Assembly: GCA_025531455.1 (NCBI GenBank)
Contig: JAMYHL010000013.1
Coordinates: 248,001-312,000 of the forward strand
Source of the DNA: Apiotrichum sp. Y4204
Taxonomy: Eukaryota; Basidiomycota; Tremellomycetes; Trichosporonales; Trichosporonaceae
Direction: 5' to 3'
Length of the DNA stretch: 64,000 bases
Of the stretch, positions 1 through 9,617 are shown in pieces; within the stretch, counting starts at the first letter, position 1, and every line of letters begins with the position of its first letter. The notes under the pieces are model-generated. The model saw only the letters and a list, made by a program, of their open reading frames with translations, made no database searches and had not been told where the DNA came from. A program made the translations under genes and the position numbers.

Positions 1-103
1 GATCGCAGTTGAACACTATTGACCCAGCTCCGAGACGTTCTTACCCGTCGGGCCTCGGACTCGAGTGCCACAGGCCAGAGCTCCCGAACGCAACTTCAGC
101 GCT

Positions 104-180
104 ACATCGTTGGTGAAACGGTATCATGCGTCGTTGCCAGCAGCCTCGACGCGGCAGGGGTTCGACTCCCTTACGATGTA
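104..180 (+). tRNA. tRNA-Gly(GCC) with a 6-nt intron
   Basis: A full cloverleaf can be drawn. The acceptor stem is ACATCGT (104-110) pairing with ACGATGT (173-179), with discriminator A180. The D arm contains the GG pair in AACGGTA. The anticodon stem is CGTCG (129-133) with CGACG (147-151). The T arm is AGGGG-TTCGACT-CCCTT. The anticodon loop as read has 13 nt. Taking GCAGCC (140-145) as an intron after A139 leaves the ordinary loop TTGCCAT with anticodon GCC at 136-138, the same loop as yeast tRNA-Gly(GCC). The first pair A1-U72 is unusual for glycine tRNAs, which normally have G1-C72. A T-run follows at 207-211. Confidence 0.9.
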
Positions 181-206
181 TAAGGTGTGCGCGCAGCCTC
201 CTTCTC

Positions 207-211
207 TTTTT
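207..211 (+). terminator. RNA polymerase III terminator of tRNA-Gly
   Basis: A run of five T lies 27 nt downstream of the tRNA 3' end, the standard Pol III stop signal. Confidence 0.7.
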
Positions 212-737
212 CGGACGATGATGAAGGAGCTGTGGAAGATTCCAGTTCGAGGTACGAGGTGAATGGTGTGGATGGTTCGATGAGGATCGTGACTGGTTGA
301 AGTCCCGGGTCCATTTTTGCCGTGGACCAACGGATGACGGATTAACGGACACTGTGACCCGAGCGCGTTCTCCTACGCCTCGGTAACTCGGTGGACTCGC
401 GGACCCACACACCGCGAACAGTTGCAAGTAGACGCAGAAGCAAAGCTGGCGAGCAGGTGTTCCCTGGCTTCAGGAAATGATTCTCGGGGGCAAGGAAACT
501 TCTAAGCCAGCCAACCAAAAAATCTTTCACGTTGTGGACTGCCGATTATTAACATCGAGGTGGCGATCTCATAGCATTGAAGAGCGACAGAACCAGTCAC
601 ATGCCATTCCTGCCTTCCCACCGCTGGTGCCAGGGGTGATGTTGACTCCTGGTACAAATTTTGGCTGCTGTGAGCCAAATCCATCGCTGAGGGCCATCCT
701 GGCCCGTGCGGACGTCGTGCGGACGCCTCTCTGACTC

Positions 738-986
738 GTGCACCTGCGGCAGGAGTAGGTCGCGCGATCAGCGCCACCAGCTACCGAATGACGGCCAGCA
801 AGATCCACCAGATACAAGATTAGGGCCTCGATGCGTGAGCGACACGCTGCTGGCACCCCGTAGGACCTTCCTAGGTGGACAGCAGCTTCGTTAACTCTAT
901 GTCATTCACGGTGGGAACGCCTCCCTGGCATGTGCACCCGCGGCAAGAGGAGGTCGCGCGATCAGCGCCACCAACTACCGAATAAC
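738..986 (+). repeat. diverged direct repeat, two 55-bp copies
   Basis: Copies at 738-792 and 932-986 begin GTGCACC(T/C)GCGGCA and share the core GGTCGCGCGATCAGCGCCAC. By eye they match at about 50 of 55 positions. The similarity extends weakly upstream through a shared ACGCCTC. The copies lie 194 bp apart, which suggests an old tandem or dispersed element. Confidence 0.65.
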
Positions 987-1276
987 TGTTGCACACCAGT
1001 AAAGAGACAGATCTCGAGTGTTTGGATCTGCAGCACCGGGGCGCCACCCGCGCGCCCTCTCTGGCATGGCTCGCGTGGCAAGATAAACAAGCTCGCATTC
1101 AGTTCATGTGAGCGGCAGGGTTGCTGGTACAGCGGCAGAACGTCCTAGGTAAGTAGCAACTCCGGTAGCTCTGGGTTTGTCTGTTGGTAACTAGCTGTCG
1201 CTGGTAGGCCCCGAGGACTTGTCCGCTTGGAGGTTAAAGTACATAAACACGTCTCGTGCAACCATGTCTGAAGTGA

Positions 1277-1310
1277 ACACAACTTGGCACACAACTTGGC
1301 ACACAACTTG
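1277..1310 (+). repeat. 12-bp tandem repeat, nearly three units
   Basis: The unit ACACAACTTGGC occurs at 1277-1288 and 1289-1300, followed by a 10-nt partial third unit. Confidence 0.85.
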
Positions 1311-1619
1311 CAAAAGTCCGACGTTTGAGGCGTCCTGTCCGGCCTCACGTCGGACGGTACACATTCCAATGTCTCTCCTTCACGTCCGCCTCATGACGCC
1401 GTCCACCATCGCGATATTTGCTCGACCAGGAGATGCCAAGATATCACAAGAAACCGGACATGACATGCCGTCAGCCGCGTCGCAGGGCGTGACTTTCACG
1501 GGAGTAGCATGTATGTGCATCTGCGTTCCATCGCACGGCATGTGATGGGCGAGCACCGTTGATGCGCGGGGTTTGCCACTCAAGGGGACGCGACTGATTT
1601 TCGTCCGCGCCCGGGAAAA

Positions 1620-1703
1620 ATGGAAAGAATGGAAAATGGAAAATGGAAAGCAAAAAGCAGACTGTCACGAGTGACGGTGGTGACAGTGACGGTGGTGACG
1701 GTG
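1620..1703 (+). repeat. simple purine-rich and GTGACGGTG repeats
   Basis: A run of imperfect TGGAAA units (1620-1649) is followed by GTGACGGTG-type units (1671-1703). No coding role is apparent. Confidence 0.7.
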
Positions 1704-4700
1704 CCCCTGCGGGTAACGGTGTCACAGTGGGCCGTACTGCTGCGGGGCCCAAACAGAACGGGACGGAGTACATATAGATACCAGGGGCCGCGCAGCGTTG
1801 CAGCGCACGATGAGACACCAGACACAAGAGGTGAGTTGTTGAAGATTCTGCAGCCCGGCAAGAATTCGCGGAATCGCAGGAAGAGCCTAGGAAGCACAGC
1901 TCCTCCGCCCCGCAGATCAGCAATCAGGGGACATGTGATCTACGTGACGCGCGACACGCTTAGCGCTAGCGCCCGACTAGCAACGATCACCGAGATCTGC
2001 AGAAGTTCGCACTGCCGCGTAACTCAACACCCGTCGTGGCGTCGCTCATCGTGACAATCCACACTGGCCACACGACCACTGCCAGCCACAACGGCCACAG
2101 CTTCCACCCAAGGGTGACACAGAATGAGACCCAGAGTCAGCACAGGTGCGCAGGTGCGAGTCGCGAGTCAAGGTGCTGGGCACGCGATCATTAGTCATTT
2201 GTGAGTGTCGGTCACGCGGTGCCCGACTGCATACCCTGCATGCGCCAATGTACATCTCCGGCTCCTCCACCATGGCGTGTCAATGTGAGAACCACCAGCG
2301 TTCCAGCGCGAGCAGCTGACTGCAGGGTTGTGACTGCCGCTGTCACGGCGAAGAACACGGATCTCGTGCTCTCCGGCGAGGTTGTGTCTAGATCACAGTT
2401 GATGGTATGGGTTTCACGCTTCGGAGCTTTCGGGCCCAACATGCTCAACGGAGTCACCGGGCAGACGACTCCCCCTGTCCATACACCGGCGGATGTTACC
2501 GGGCTGGCCCACATCCGCCGTTCCTGCTTAGCGCGATCACTCATATTGGCATGGCTAGGCCCAAGGAACTGGATAGCATTGCCAATCTACGTGCATATTC
2601 AGCAGCTGGAGCTCCAAGACTACTTAACGCGTCTGACTTGGATGGCGTGGGACGTGCAGCAGCCACACGTCCGTTGGCTGTCTTGGAGTTGTTGGCTGGC
2701 TGGTCTGCGGCTGGCACAGATGTCCGACTACTCGTTCTGGCGGCGCGCCAGAAGGCCACATGCCCATGACAGGTGGCAAACATCCTTACGCGACTAAGAT
2801 CATCATTGGAGTGACGCCCACGCATGTCGTTCATGTTCTCGTAATCTCCGACGGCAGCGTGTCGAAAGTGACGCCCCCAAAGACATGATGATCAATGGCG
2901 CGAGAAACAGTGTAAAGGAAGAAGAACAAATAAGCACAAGGGCAGAGGAGACAGTGGCGGCGCCTAACGCTATCAAAGCAGACGTACACGCGCCATTATC
3001 GCTCGCCACTAGCCGCGTAAAGGTGTCGTCGGCGGTGGCGGACGAGGACGAGACGCGTGGCCCTTCCAGAATGAAGCTCTTCCCCCGTTTCTCTGGATCG
3101 CTGCCGTAGATGCCGTCCACGACGCGTCGAATGCTGGATCCCCAATTTTGGGTCTTATGGCAGCGCGACGTAGGTCTTCAGCGTTTTAAACCTTACCACT
3201 GGCGACATGGCGACTGGTTCCATCCACGAGATGACGTTTGCCGCTCAGCATTCCCAGATCCCTGGCCCAGTATGCGCCCAGCCGCCAATATTGCAATATA
3301 AGCATTATGCATTATGCATCGGGTCGCGTATGTCGCGTAGCGCGTGGCTCAATAGCTCATGGTCCCTTCTGCTGCATGCGACCAGCCCCGCACAGACAGG
3401 GGCCGCATGCCCTCGGCATGTCCCGGCAGTGCTCGTGCGCTGCGGCGCCGCATTGTCCTATCGGGAGCACTTTGCGCTACAGCATGTCAACGGCATTCCC
3501 AGCGGAATGGGGCTGGATGCGCACACCACATGCGCATCCAGCGGCTCGATGGACGGGCACGGCAATGGGCATGCTCGACATGAAAGTAATGAAGCAGTTA
3601 ATTCCTATGAACGAGGCGCGGAGGGGAGCATGTGGCGGCATTTGGCGTGGTTCTGAGGCTGGCGGCTCCGAGCTCTGCTTCTGAGGCTTGGGTGGGACCG
3701 CTCCTCCGCCGATCTATCCTTGGATCTGCAGCGCTCAGCGGGGAGCTCGTCGCCAGAGCACTGTCAAGAACAGGTCCACCAAGCAAAGATTGGGCACGGT
3801 GGGGCACAGAGGGAAATACAGTGGCGCTGTCACGCCGAATTCAGGACCAGTGTCGCGTGAACAACATCGACACATTGGTCGCTGCACCCACGGGCGCGGT
3901 GCAAGGACGCAGGCCGTACGCTACGAGCGAGAAATGAGAGACACAGGAAAGCGGGGAGAGCATGCATTCTAGCGCTGCTCGTGAGAGACAGAGTGGACAG
4001 TAGAGGCGAGATTGCCCCGATGGAGGACGTTTGGTGCGAGGACGGGCCGCAGCCGAGTGCGCATCCAGATGGGTCAGGAGGATCAGGCGTCGAGGTGCAG
4101 GGCGAGGACGCGACTGACCTTTTTTCTTTTTACCCTCTATTTTCTTGATTTTTTCACAGGCACAACAGCCGAGATTCAGGACCACCGAATCTCAAACAAA
4201 AAGGACAGCGGCAGGAGCAAAAAAGTTGGGTCCAGCCAAGAACCGAGAGATCATCAGTGGCCAGTGGCATTGCTGGCCATACAAAGACAACGACTGCTAA
4301 AGCCAAAGGGCAAAGACGCCACGCCGGTGGCCATTGGCATTGCATCACAATATATCCCAAACGGCAGCGAGCGTATTGCAAAGCAGCACGAGTCGCAGCA
4401 AGGAAGGGCGGAGGTCCGAACGGGAGGGTGGACCGGGTGGTGAGGGGAGTGGTTGTGGTGGTGATGTGGATCCGAGGAGAGGGAGGGAGTGCCTGTCACG
4501 ACGCATGAATGTTACGCAACAGCAGACCACCAGCGCAGAGACCGAACGCCGATGCGGACGGAGGGCTTTGAGAGAAAATAAGAGTAGCGCTTGTGGGTGT
4601 CGTGCGGTGCGGCATGCATGGGTTTGGATGCACATTGCAGGTGCTGCCTACCTAGCCGACCTCCGAGCCTGCCTAGTTCGATTCTATCATTCCTCTGTCC

Positions 4701-4899
4701 TGATGCCCTGGGCCCCCGCTGGCCGCCAGAAAAGAAAGCAGGAACGGAATGATGTACCCACTAAGCACACGCGCACACACTGTCTCTGCTAGCTCGCTGG
4801 TGCCCCCCTTTGCATGCTTGCCTGCTACTGCCGCCGTTAACAGCGGACAGCTTCCGACCCGGTGCGCGCGACTGCAGCTGGTGGCCAGCACGCCAGTGG

Positions 4900-6275
4900 C
4901 CAGTTGGTCTAAAGCAACGAAAGTGTAACAGCGTCATCCCCCCCCCCTCTCCCTCTCCGTCGTCGCCCTTGGCTCCAAACATCACGCATCCCCCCGTCCC
5001 TCCCTCTCTTCGATCCCTTTCAATCCCTCGATCTCAGATTCCTCTCACGCTTTGCCGCAGGATCACAGGACAGCCCCGACACTGCGCCTTCTATCGTGTC
5101 AAACACCATCGTCGACATCAACAACATCAACAACATCCAACAACAACAAGCACAACAAATCGCTCTCTAAACTGCAGTGAATATCAACCCGTTACACTCG
5201 TCCATTCCCCCCGTCTTCTTCTCTCTTCTCTTTCCATCCAGTCATACACCACCGCTTCACTGCGCACTACGCCGCCTACCCCTTCATCTCTTCCCGAGCT
5301 CCCATTGTCTTCCCCTGTCGGCACTGCCTACGATACCGTCGTCATCAACCAACCGCCTTCCCACTCTATACATTCCGTTCTTCCTATCCCAACGGCACTC
5401 TCTGAAGCCGCTGCACGCATTGCCGAACTACCTTAGGCAAACTCTTTGCTGGGTGCGTGGTCGACGTCTGACCGTAGAGCACTACGCACTTTTGTGTCTC
5501 AATCATCCTGTTTGCCTCTCCCTGCCGAACGCCCACTTTCCCTGACCAGCTCCCCCCCTCCCTCCGACCTCGTCGTACTGCGTCCAGCTCCCCTTTGCCT
5601 GCCTCTTGCCTGAACTTGGCTTGCACTTTGGCTTTGCATTCTCCACCGCCCTACCCCTCCGTCTTGTCTTGTCTCGCATCGATCGCGACTTGACTCTATC
5701 CATCCTTCTTCCCCCTTGCACACTTCCTCCCCGGAGCAACGTAACAGCGCGCTTTGGTGACTGTTGCGCAGCTTTCCGTCGGCCCCTGCCACTCGTTGCA
5801 CCGGCTCGCCGTTCAACGTCTGGCTTTGAAATACAGCTCGTTGCGTCGCTACTCGTCGACGGCAACCACCCCGTGAAGCTTCCCGTTCTTGCTGTTGGTC
5901 ACATCTTGACCACACCATCCACGCTTTCAAGCTCCCTCCCGCGCGCACGGCGTTCCGCACCCGCACACGCCTGACGCGTCGCTCCGCACGCCCTTCCTTC
6001 GCCGTTCCTGCACTCCGAGCCGGTTGGTCGCAAGGTGAGTCGCCGTCGACCGTGCATCCCGCGCATTCATCCGGCGCATTGGCTGACGCGCTGCTATTGT
6101 TCTCCCCACTGTACACCACTCGTATCACCTCGACCTCGGAACATCAATTTCTCGCCGGCCCGCTCCTTCCGGATTCTCGGACTGCGTTCTCGTGTTTCCC
6201 TTCGCACTTCCTCCCACGCCCCCTTTCCTCGCCCCTCTTGCGACTTGTTTTCAATAGACCGCCGCACCGCCAGCC
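4900..6275 (+). promoter_or_regulatory. pyrimidine-rich leader region with a 5'-UTR intron (6035-6257)
   Basis: The 1.3 kb upstream of the 6276 gene is strongly C/T-rich on the plus strand, as in the leaders of other genes here. A good donor (AAG|GTGAGT at 6035) and acceptor (CAATAG ending 6257) define a probable 223-nt leader intron. Its acceptor lies 18 nt before the start codon. Open frames in this region, such as the 208-codon one at 4810-5436, have biased low-complexity composition and are not called. The transcription start cannot be placed. Confidence 0.5.
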
Positions 6276-8069
6276 ATGCCACGCATCCCCTCCCGCGAGG
6301 AGCCCTACCACAGCGTCGCAAAATGCAATCGTCATTGGAAGACGAAGCGCGAGTTTGTGACAAAGGCCGCCAACAAGGCTTCACACGTGGACGGCAGCCA
6401 TTACCTCCTTGTGTGCGTTACTCCAAAGGGTAACATCGAGGTACACGCTAGCGAACACTTTTACGACGACTCGAATCAGCAGCGGACAGACGGCGTCCTT
6501 AACTGGGATGTTCTGCGGAAACGCGCAGCGAACATCCAGTCCAAGAACGAGGAGCGATGGGCCGAGGTGGAACGGCAGGAGAAGCGCTTTGGCCAAGAGG
6601 GAGAGGAGGACGATGACGACGAAGATGAAGAGGGCGAGGGATCGACATCAATGGAAACTTCCTTGACCGATATCAAGGTCGACGACCGCTCAGCTCTTGG
6701 GCCCGGTCAGCTAATGTCGACCTTCTCAGCTGCCAAGCCCGCGCCGGCACGACCCATTTCGTCCGTTGTCGTCACTCCTCACTCTTTGGATAAGGAGTAC
6801 TGCCATCGCTTTGCAGCTCTCGGCCAGAGCGTTTGTGCCAACATTCTCAAGGCATGGATCAAGGTTGTTGAGCCCAAGAAGCAGACGAAGTTTCCGTACA
6901 AAGACAAAAAGGGTAACGAGGGTCGCCCTCCGCCTTGGTGGCCTCGTGGAATGCGTCACATCGAGCCCGACCACCTCCACAAGGACGAACGTCCCCGTCT
7001 TCTCTCGAGCATCATCCAGCAGGCTTCGACACCTCGCAGAGATAGAAACCCGATCGCCACGTCCCCGGAAAATCGCGAATTGACAATCTCGCGCCTTCAC
7101 TTTGCCACTGCCGAGATCGGCTCGTCGATCCCTCCCCGCCAGCACTACGAGCTTCGTCAGATCTATCTTATCGCGAAGGAGGTTCGCAAGGCCAGCGAGG
7201 ATCGTCTCCGTGGCCGCTCGGCGACCAGGGACAGCGACGATGGCTCGTGGAGCGAAGTTGTCGTCGAGTTCTTCGAGAAGTCGTCCCTCCCGCCAGCTGT
7301 CACCTCCAGCAAACGCGGTTATGAGACCGAGTACGACACGACGTCGCGTATCCTCGCTGATAAGGAGAACATTGACTTCAACGACCGCCCGATGAAGCGC
7401 AATAAGCTCGGTGTGCACGTGCAGCCAGCGTTGACTCCTTTGGCCTCCCACCAGAACGTCTACTCTGCCGTCCACTATGTGGAACCCCAGTCGGCCGTGT
7501 CGCCGTACTCCAACTGGCCAACCAGCGTCACACCCATCACAATCCCCCAGCAGGCCGCTACCCAACCCCAAAGCGCGACGCCACTGTCTAGTACCCACCA
7601 CCATCCTTCCCAGGGTCAGCATCAAGTTCAGCACCACCAGACGCAGCACCACCAAACGCAACATCAGCAGGCGCAGCAGCAGCAGTCGCAGCACCAGCAG
7701 TCGCATCAGCAGCAGTCGCATCAGCAACAGTCGCATCAGCAGCAGTCACACCAGCAGCAGGCGCAGCAGCACACCCAACAACAGCAGACGCACTCGCAAC
7801 AATACTACCGTCCGTTTGTCGACACCAACACTCAGCAGTATTCGTCTACGACGGCCACCACAACCCCTACCGCCAACACGCCCTCTTATCCTTACGGTTA
7901 CGGGTACCAACCTGTCTCGTACCAGGGATACAACTACTCTACGTCGCAGACCCAACCGGGCTCTGCCAACGCCACCTCTGCTCCCGCCGCCGCTACTACT
8001 GCAGCTCAGTACAACGGTAACTACTATGAGGGACAATACGTCAACGATCTCGCAGGCCTCAGCGCCTAG
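6276..8069 (+). CDS. YDR124W-like helical bundle (DUF2841) protein
   Basis: This is a single uninterrupted frame of 597 codons. The N-terminus (1-95) is a compact, apparently folded region. An acidic run of D/E follows at about 108-123. The centre, about 189-300, matches the fungal DUF2841/YDR124W-like helical bundle: it has PPWWPRGMRHIEPDHL followed by KDERPRLL, the signature seen in Aspergillus hrmA-associated proteins. The C-terminal half is disordered, with a Gln/His tract at about 446-508 coded by CAG/CAA/CAT repeats and a Tyr-rich tail. The molecular function of the family is unknown; a nuclear role is only a guess from the composition. The ATG lies 18 nt after the likely leader-intron acceptor. 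The 336-codon antisense frame is a composition shadow. Confidence 0.88.
   Translation: MPRIPSREEPYHSVAKCNRHWKTKREFVTKAANKASHVDGSHYLLVCVTPKGNIEVHASEHFYDDSNQQRTDGVLNWDVLRKRAANIQSKNEERWAEVERQEKRFGQEGEEDDDDEDEEGEGSTSMETSLTDIKVDDRSALGPGQLMSTFSAAKPAPARPISSVVVTPHSLDKEYCHRFAALGQSVCANILKAWIKVVEPKKQTKFPYKDKKGNEGRPPPWWPRGMRHIEPDHLHKDERPRLLSSIIQQASTPRRDRNPIATSPENRELTISRLHFATAEIGSSIPPRQHYELRQIYLIAKEVRKASEDRLRGRSATRDSDDGSWSEVVVEFFEKSSLPPAVTSSKRGYETEYDTTSRILADKENIDFNDRPMKRNKLGVHVQPALTPLASHQNVYSAVHYVEPQSAVSPYSNWPTSVTPITIPQQAATQPQSATPLSSTHHHPSQGQHQVQHHQTQHHQTQHQQAQQQQSQHQQSHQQQSHQQQSHQQQSHQQQAQQHTQQQQTHSQQYYRPFVDTNTQQYSSTTATTTPTANTPSYPYGYGYQPVSYQGYNYSTSQTQPGSANATSAPAAATTAAQYNGNYYEGQYVNDLAGLSA
7610..7800 (+). 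repeat. CAG/CAA/CAC trinucleotide tract coding Gln/His
   Basis: Imperfect CAG/CAA/CAT/CAC codon repeats give units such as QQQSH repeated four times. The tract stays in frame and is likely variable in length between strains. Confidence 0.85.
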
Positions 8070-9454
8070 TCCCAACGAGCACTGCGCATTTAGACTGCAT
8101 CACCACCAACAACACTTCGCTTATGACTGCACTTTAACGATTTTGCACTTTCCGTCACACTTGCCATTACCACCACAACTTTAGCATGCGGCTCTTAGTC
8201 CAGACACATCCCACTCGATACCCCTGTGTTTTTTGGCAATCGATACCTCTCGCCTGGTTTGGGCGCCATCTGTTTTCTTTCCGCGATATCGGCCTCCTTA
8301 TGATTTTAGGTCTCAATCTCACTTGATAGTATTAACCCCCTCCTCCCCTTCCAAAGACCACCCTCGAACTCTGAGAATTAGGCCGTGCATTGATTGTACT
8401 CGTACTGGCGTAACTACGTAGAGGCCACGTTATGGATATCGTGACCACCATCCCAATTGCGAGTAGGTGGCAGGGCATACGGACGCGGATATGATCCGAC
8501 ACGGGTCGCACACTTCAGCTTATCAGGGTGCGCCTCGGCGTAGCTTGTGCTTGAAGCGTGCGACCCCGCGAGCATGACCCATATGATCGGACAGGGGACA
8601 ATCTGTGGTGCGAGGGATGAATAAGGGACAGCGTCGCGAAGACAAAGAAACTCGGCGTCCAGACTAGGGGCCAGTCGGAGGTCAGGTCGCACCTTGTGAC
8701 AGCGGAGCGGCAACGGTGACGGTGCCGGGTGTGGAGCTCCGCAGCGCCACACAGCACGCTGTTTCCGACCGGGTGCGAGCCGCGCGAGCAGCCGGATTCA
8801 CCGCGACCAAAACGGAAGTAGCGACGCAGGGCGAGGCAAGGCTGGCCCGGGAGCTTGGCGCTTGCCTTTCTCTCTTGCACAATCTTTGTGTGTGACGAAG
8901 TGTGGGAATGGGGGTGGGCCAATGCGAGAAGACAATAGCAGCCAGCCAACAGGACGAGCGAGGCACGAAGAACAGGCCCGAGACGCGAAATACACCGTGT
9001 CGGGGACTGGGCACGGCTTGCTCGCTAGCCGTCTTTCTTGTGGGAGTCTGAGCACGGACCCATAGAGTGCGAAGCAGCGAATCGGCCCCCGCGCGGCGTG
9101 CCCATCCTTATTCGCATTCCAGCGATCCACCACACCCGCACCGGCCATCGTTCAGCACTACGCGCCTTCCGTTCCCCTGCATTCATGGGCGGTTCCGACG
9201 AGATCGCCAGGGCGGCGAGGGGCGCAAGCTCGACGCCAATAACCACTTCGGAGGCACTCGGCCGTCGCATGGGTATCACTTGCTGTCGCGGTGTACTCCG
9301 AATGTTGCGGTGCGAGTGCGGTGCGAATGAATTTATGAGAGCGTGAGGGTATGAGGTGGACAAGGCGTGGATCTGCAATGTGATCACCAGAGATCGTCGC
9401 TGAAGGAATGTAAGGATCGGCAACGGTGATGTCACCGTCGAACGCGCTAGTACA
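8070..9454. other. intergenic stretch without a supported gene
   Basis: It contains the 3' flank of the DUF2841 gene and about 1.2 kb of sequence without a convincing frame on either strand. The LINE-associated microsatellite begins at its right edge. Confidence 0.5.
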
Positions 9455-9495
<41 letters not shown>

Positions 9496-9496
9496 G

Positions 9497-9530
<34 letters not shown>

Positions 9531-9560
9531 CCACCACCATCACCACCATCACCACCAACA
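9455..9560 (+). repeat. CAT/CAC microsatellite at the 5' edge of the LINE
   Basis: About 100 bp of CAT units, interrupted once by GATCAT, grade into CAC units. A poly-C run and the LINE frame follow. It may be the insertion target, or a 5' part of the element. No matching run is visible beyond the 3' end of the LINE. Confidence 0.9.
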
Positions 9561-9617
9561 CTTCACCACCAACCCCCCCCCCCCCTCCCCGAAGACATCA
9601 ACACCGCGAACACCGAC

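Larger units (their letters stand above)
212..4899. other. gene-poor stretch without a supported gene
   Basis: No frame here shows a recognisable protein, and no chain of splice sites joins open frames. It holds a diverged 55-bp direct repeat (738-792 and 932-986) and short tandem repeats at 1277-1310 and 1620-1703, listed separately. Short open frames occur on both strands at the density expected for GC-rich non-coding DNA. Confidence 0.5.

Noticed and set aside
4655..4700. TTCGATT loop resembling a tRNA T arm
   Set aside because: The flanking bases do not form a five-pair stem, and no acceptor or anticodon stem can be drawn.
4810..5436. 208-codon frame upstream of the DUF2841 gene
   Set aside because: It lies in pyrimidine-rich leader DNA, its protein is low-complexity Ser/Pro/His, and no domain is visible.
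6726..7736. 336-codon minus-strand frame rich in Leu/Arg over the DUF2841 gene
   Set aside because: It is the antisense reading of the Gln/His repeat tract and has no start context, domain or splice signals.
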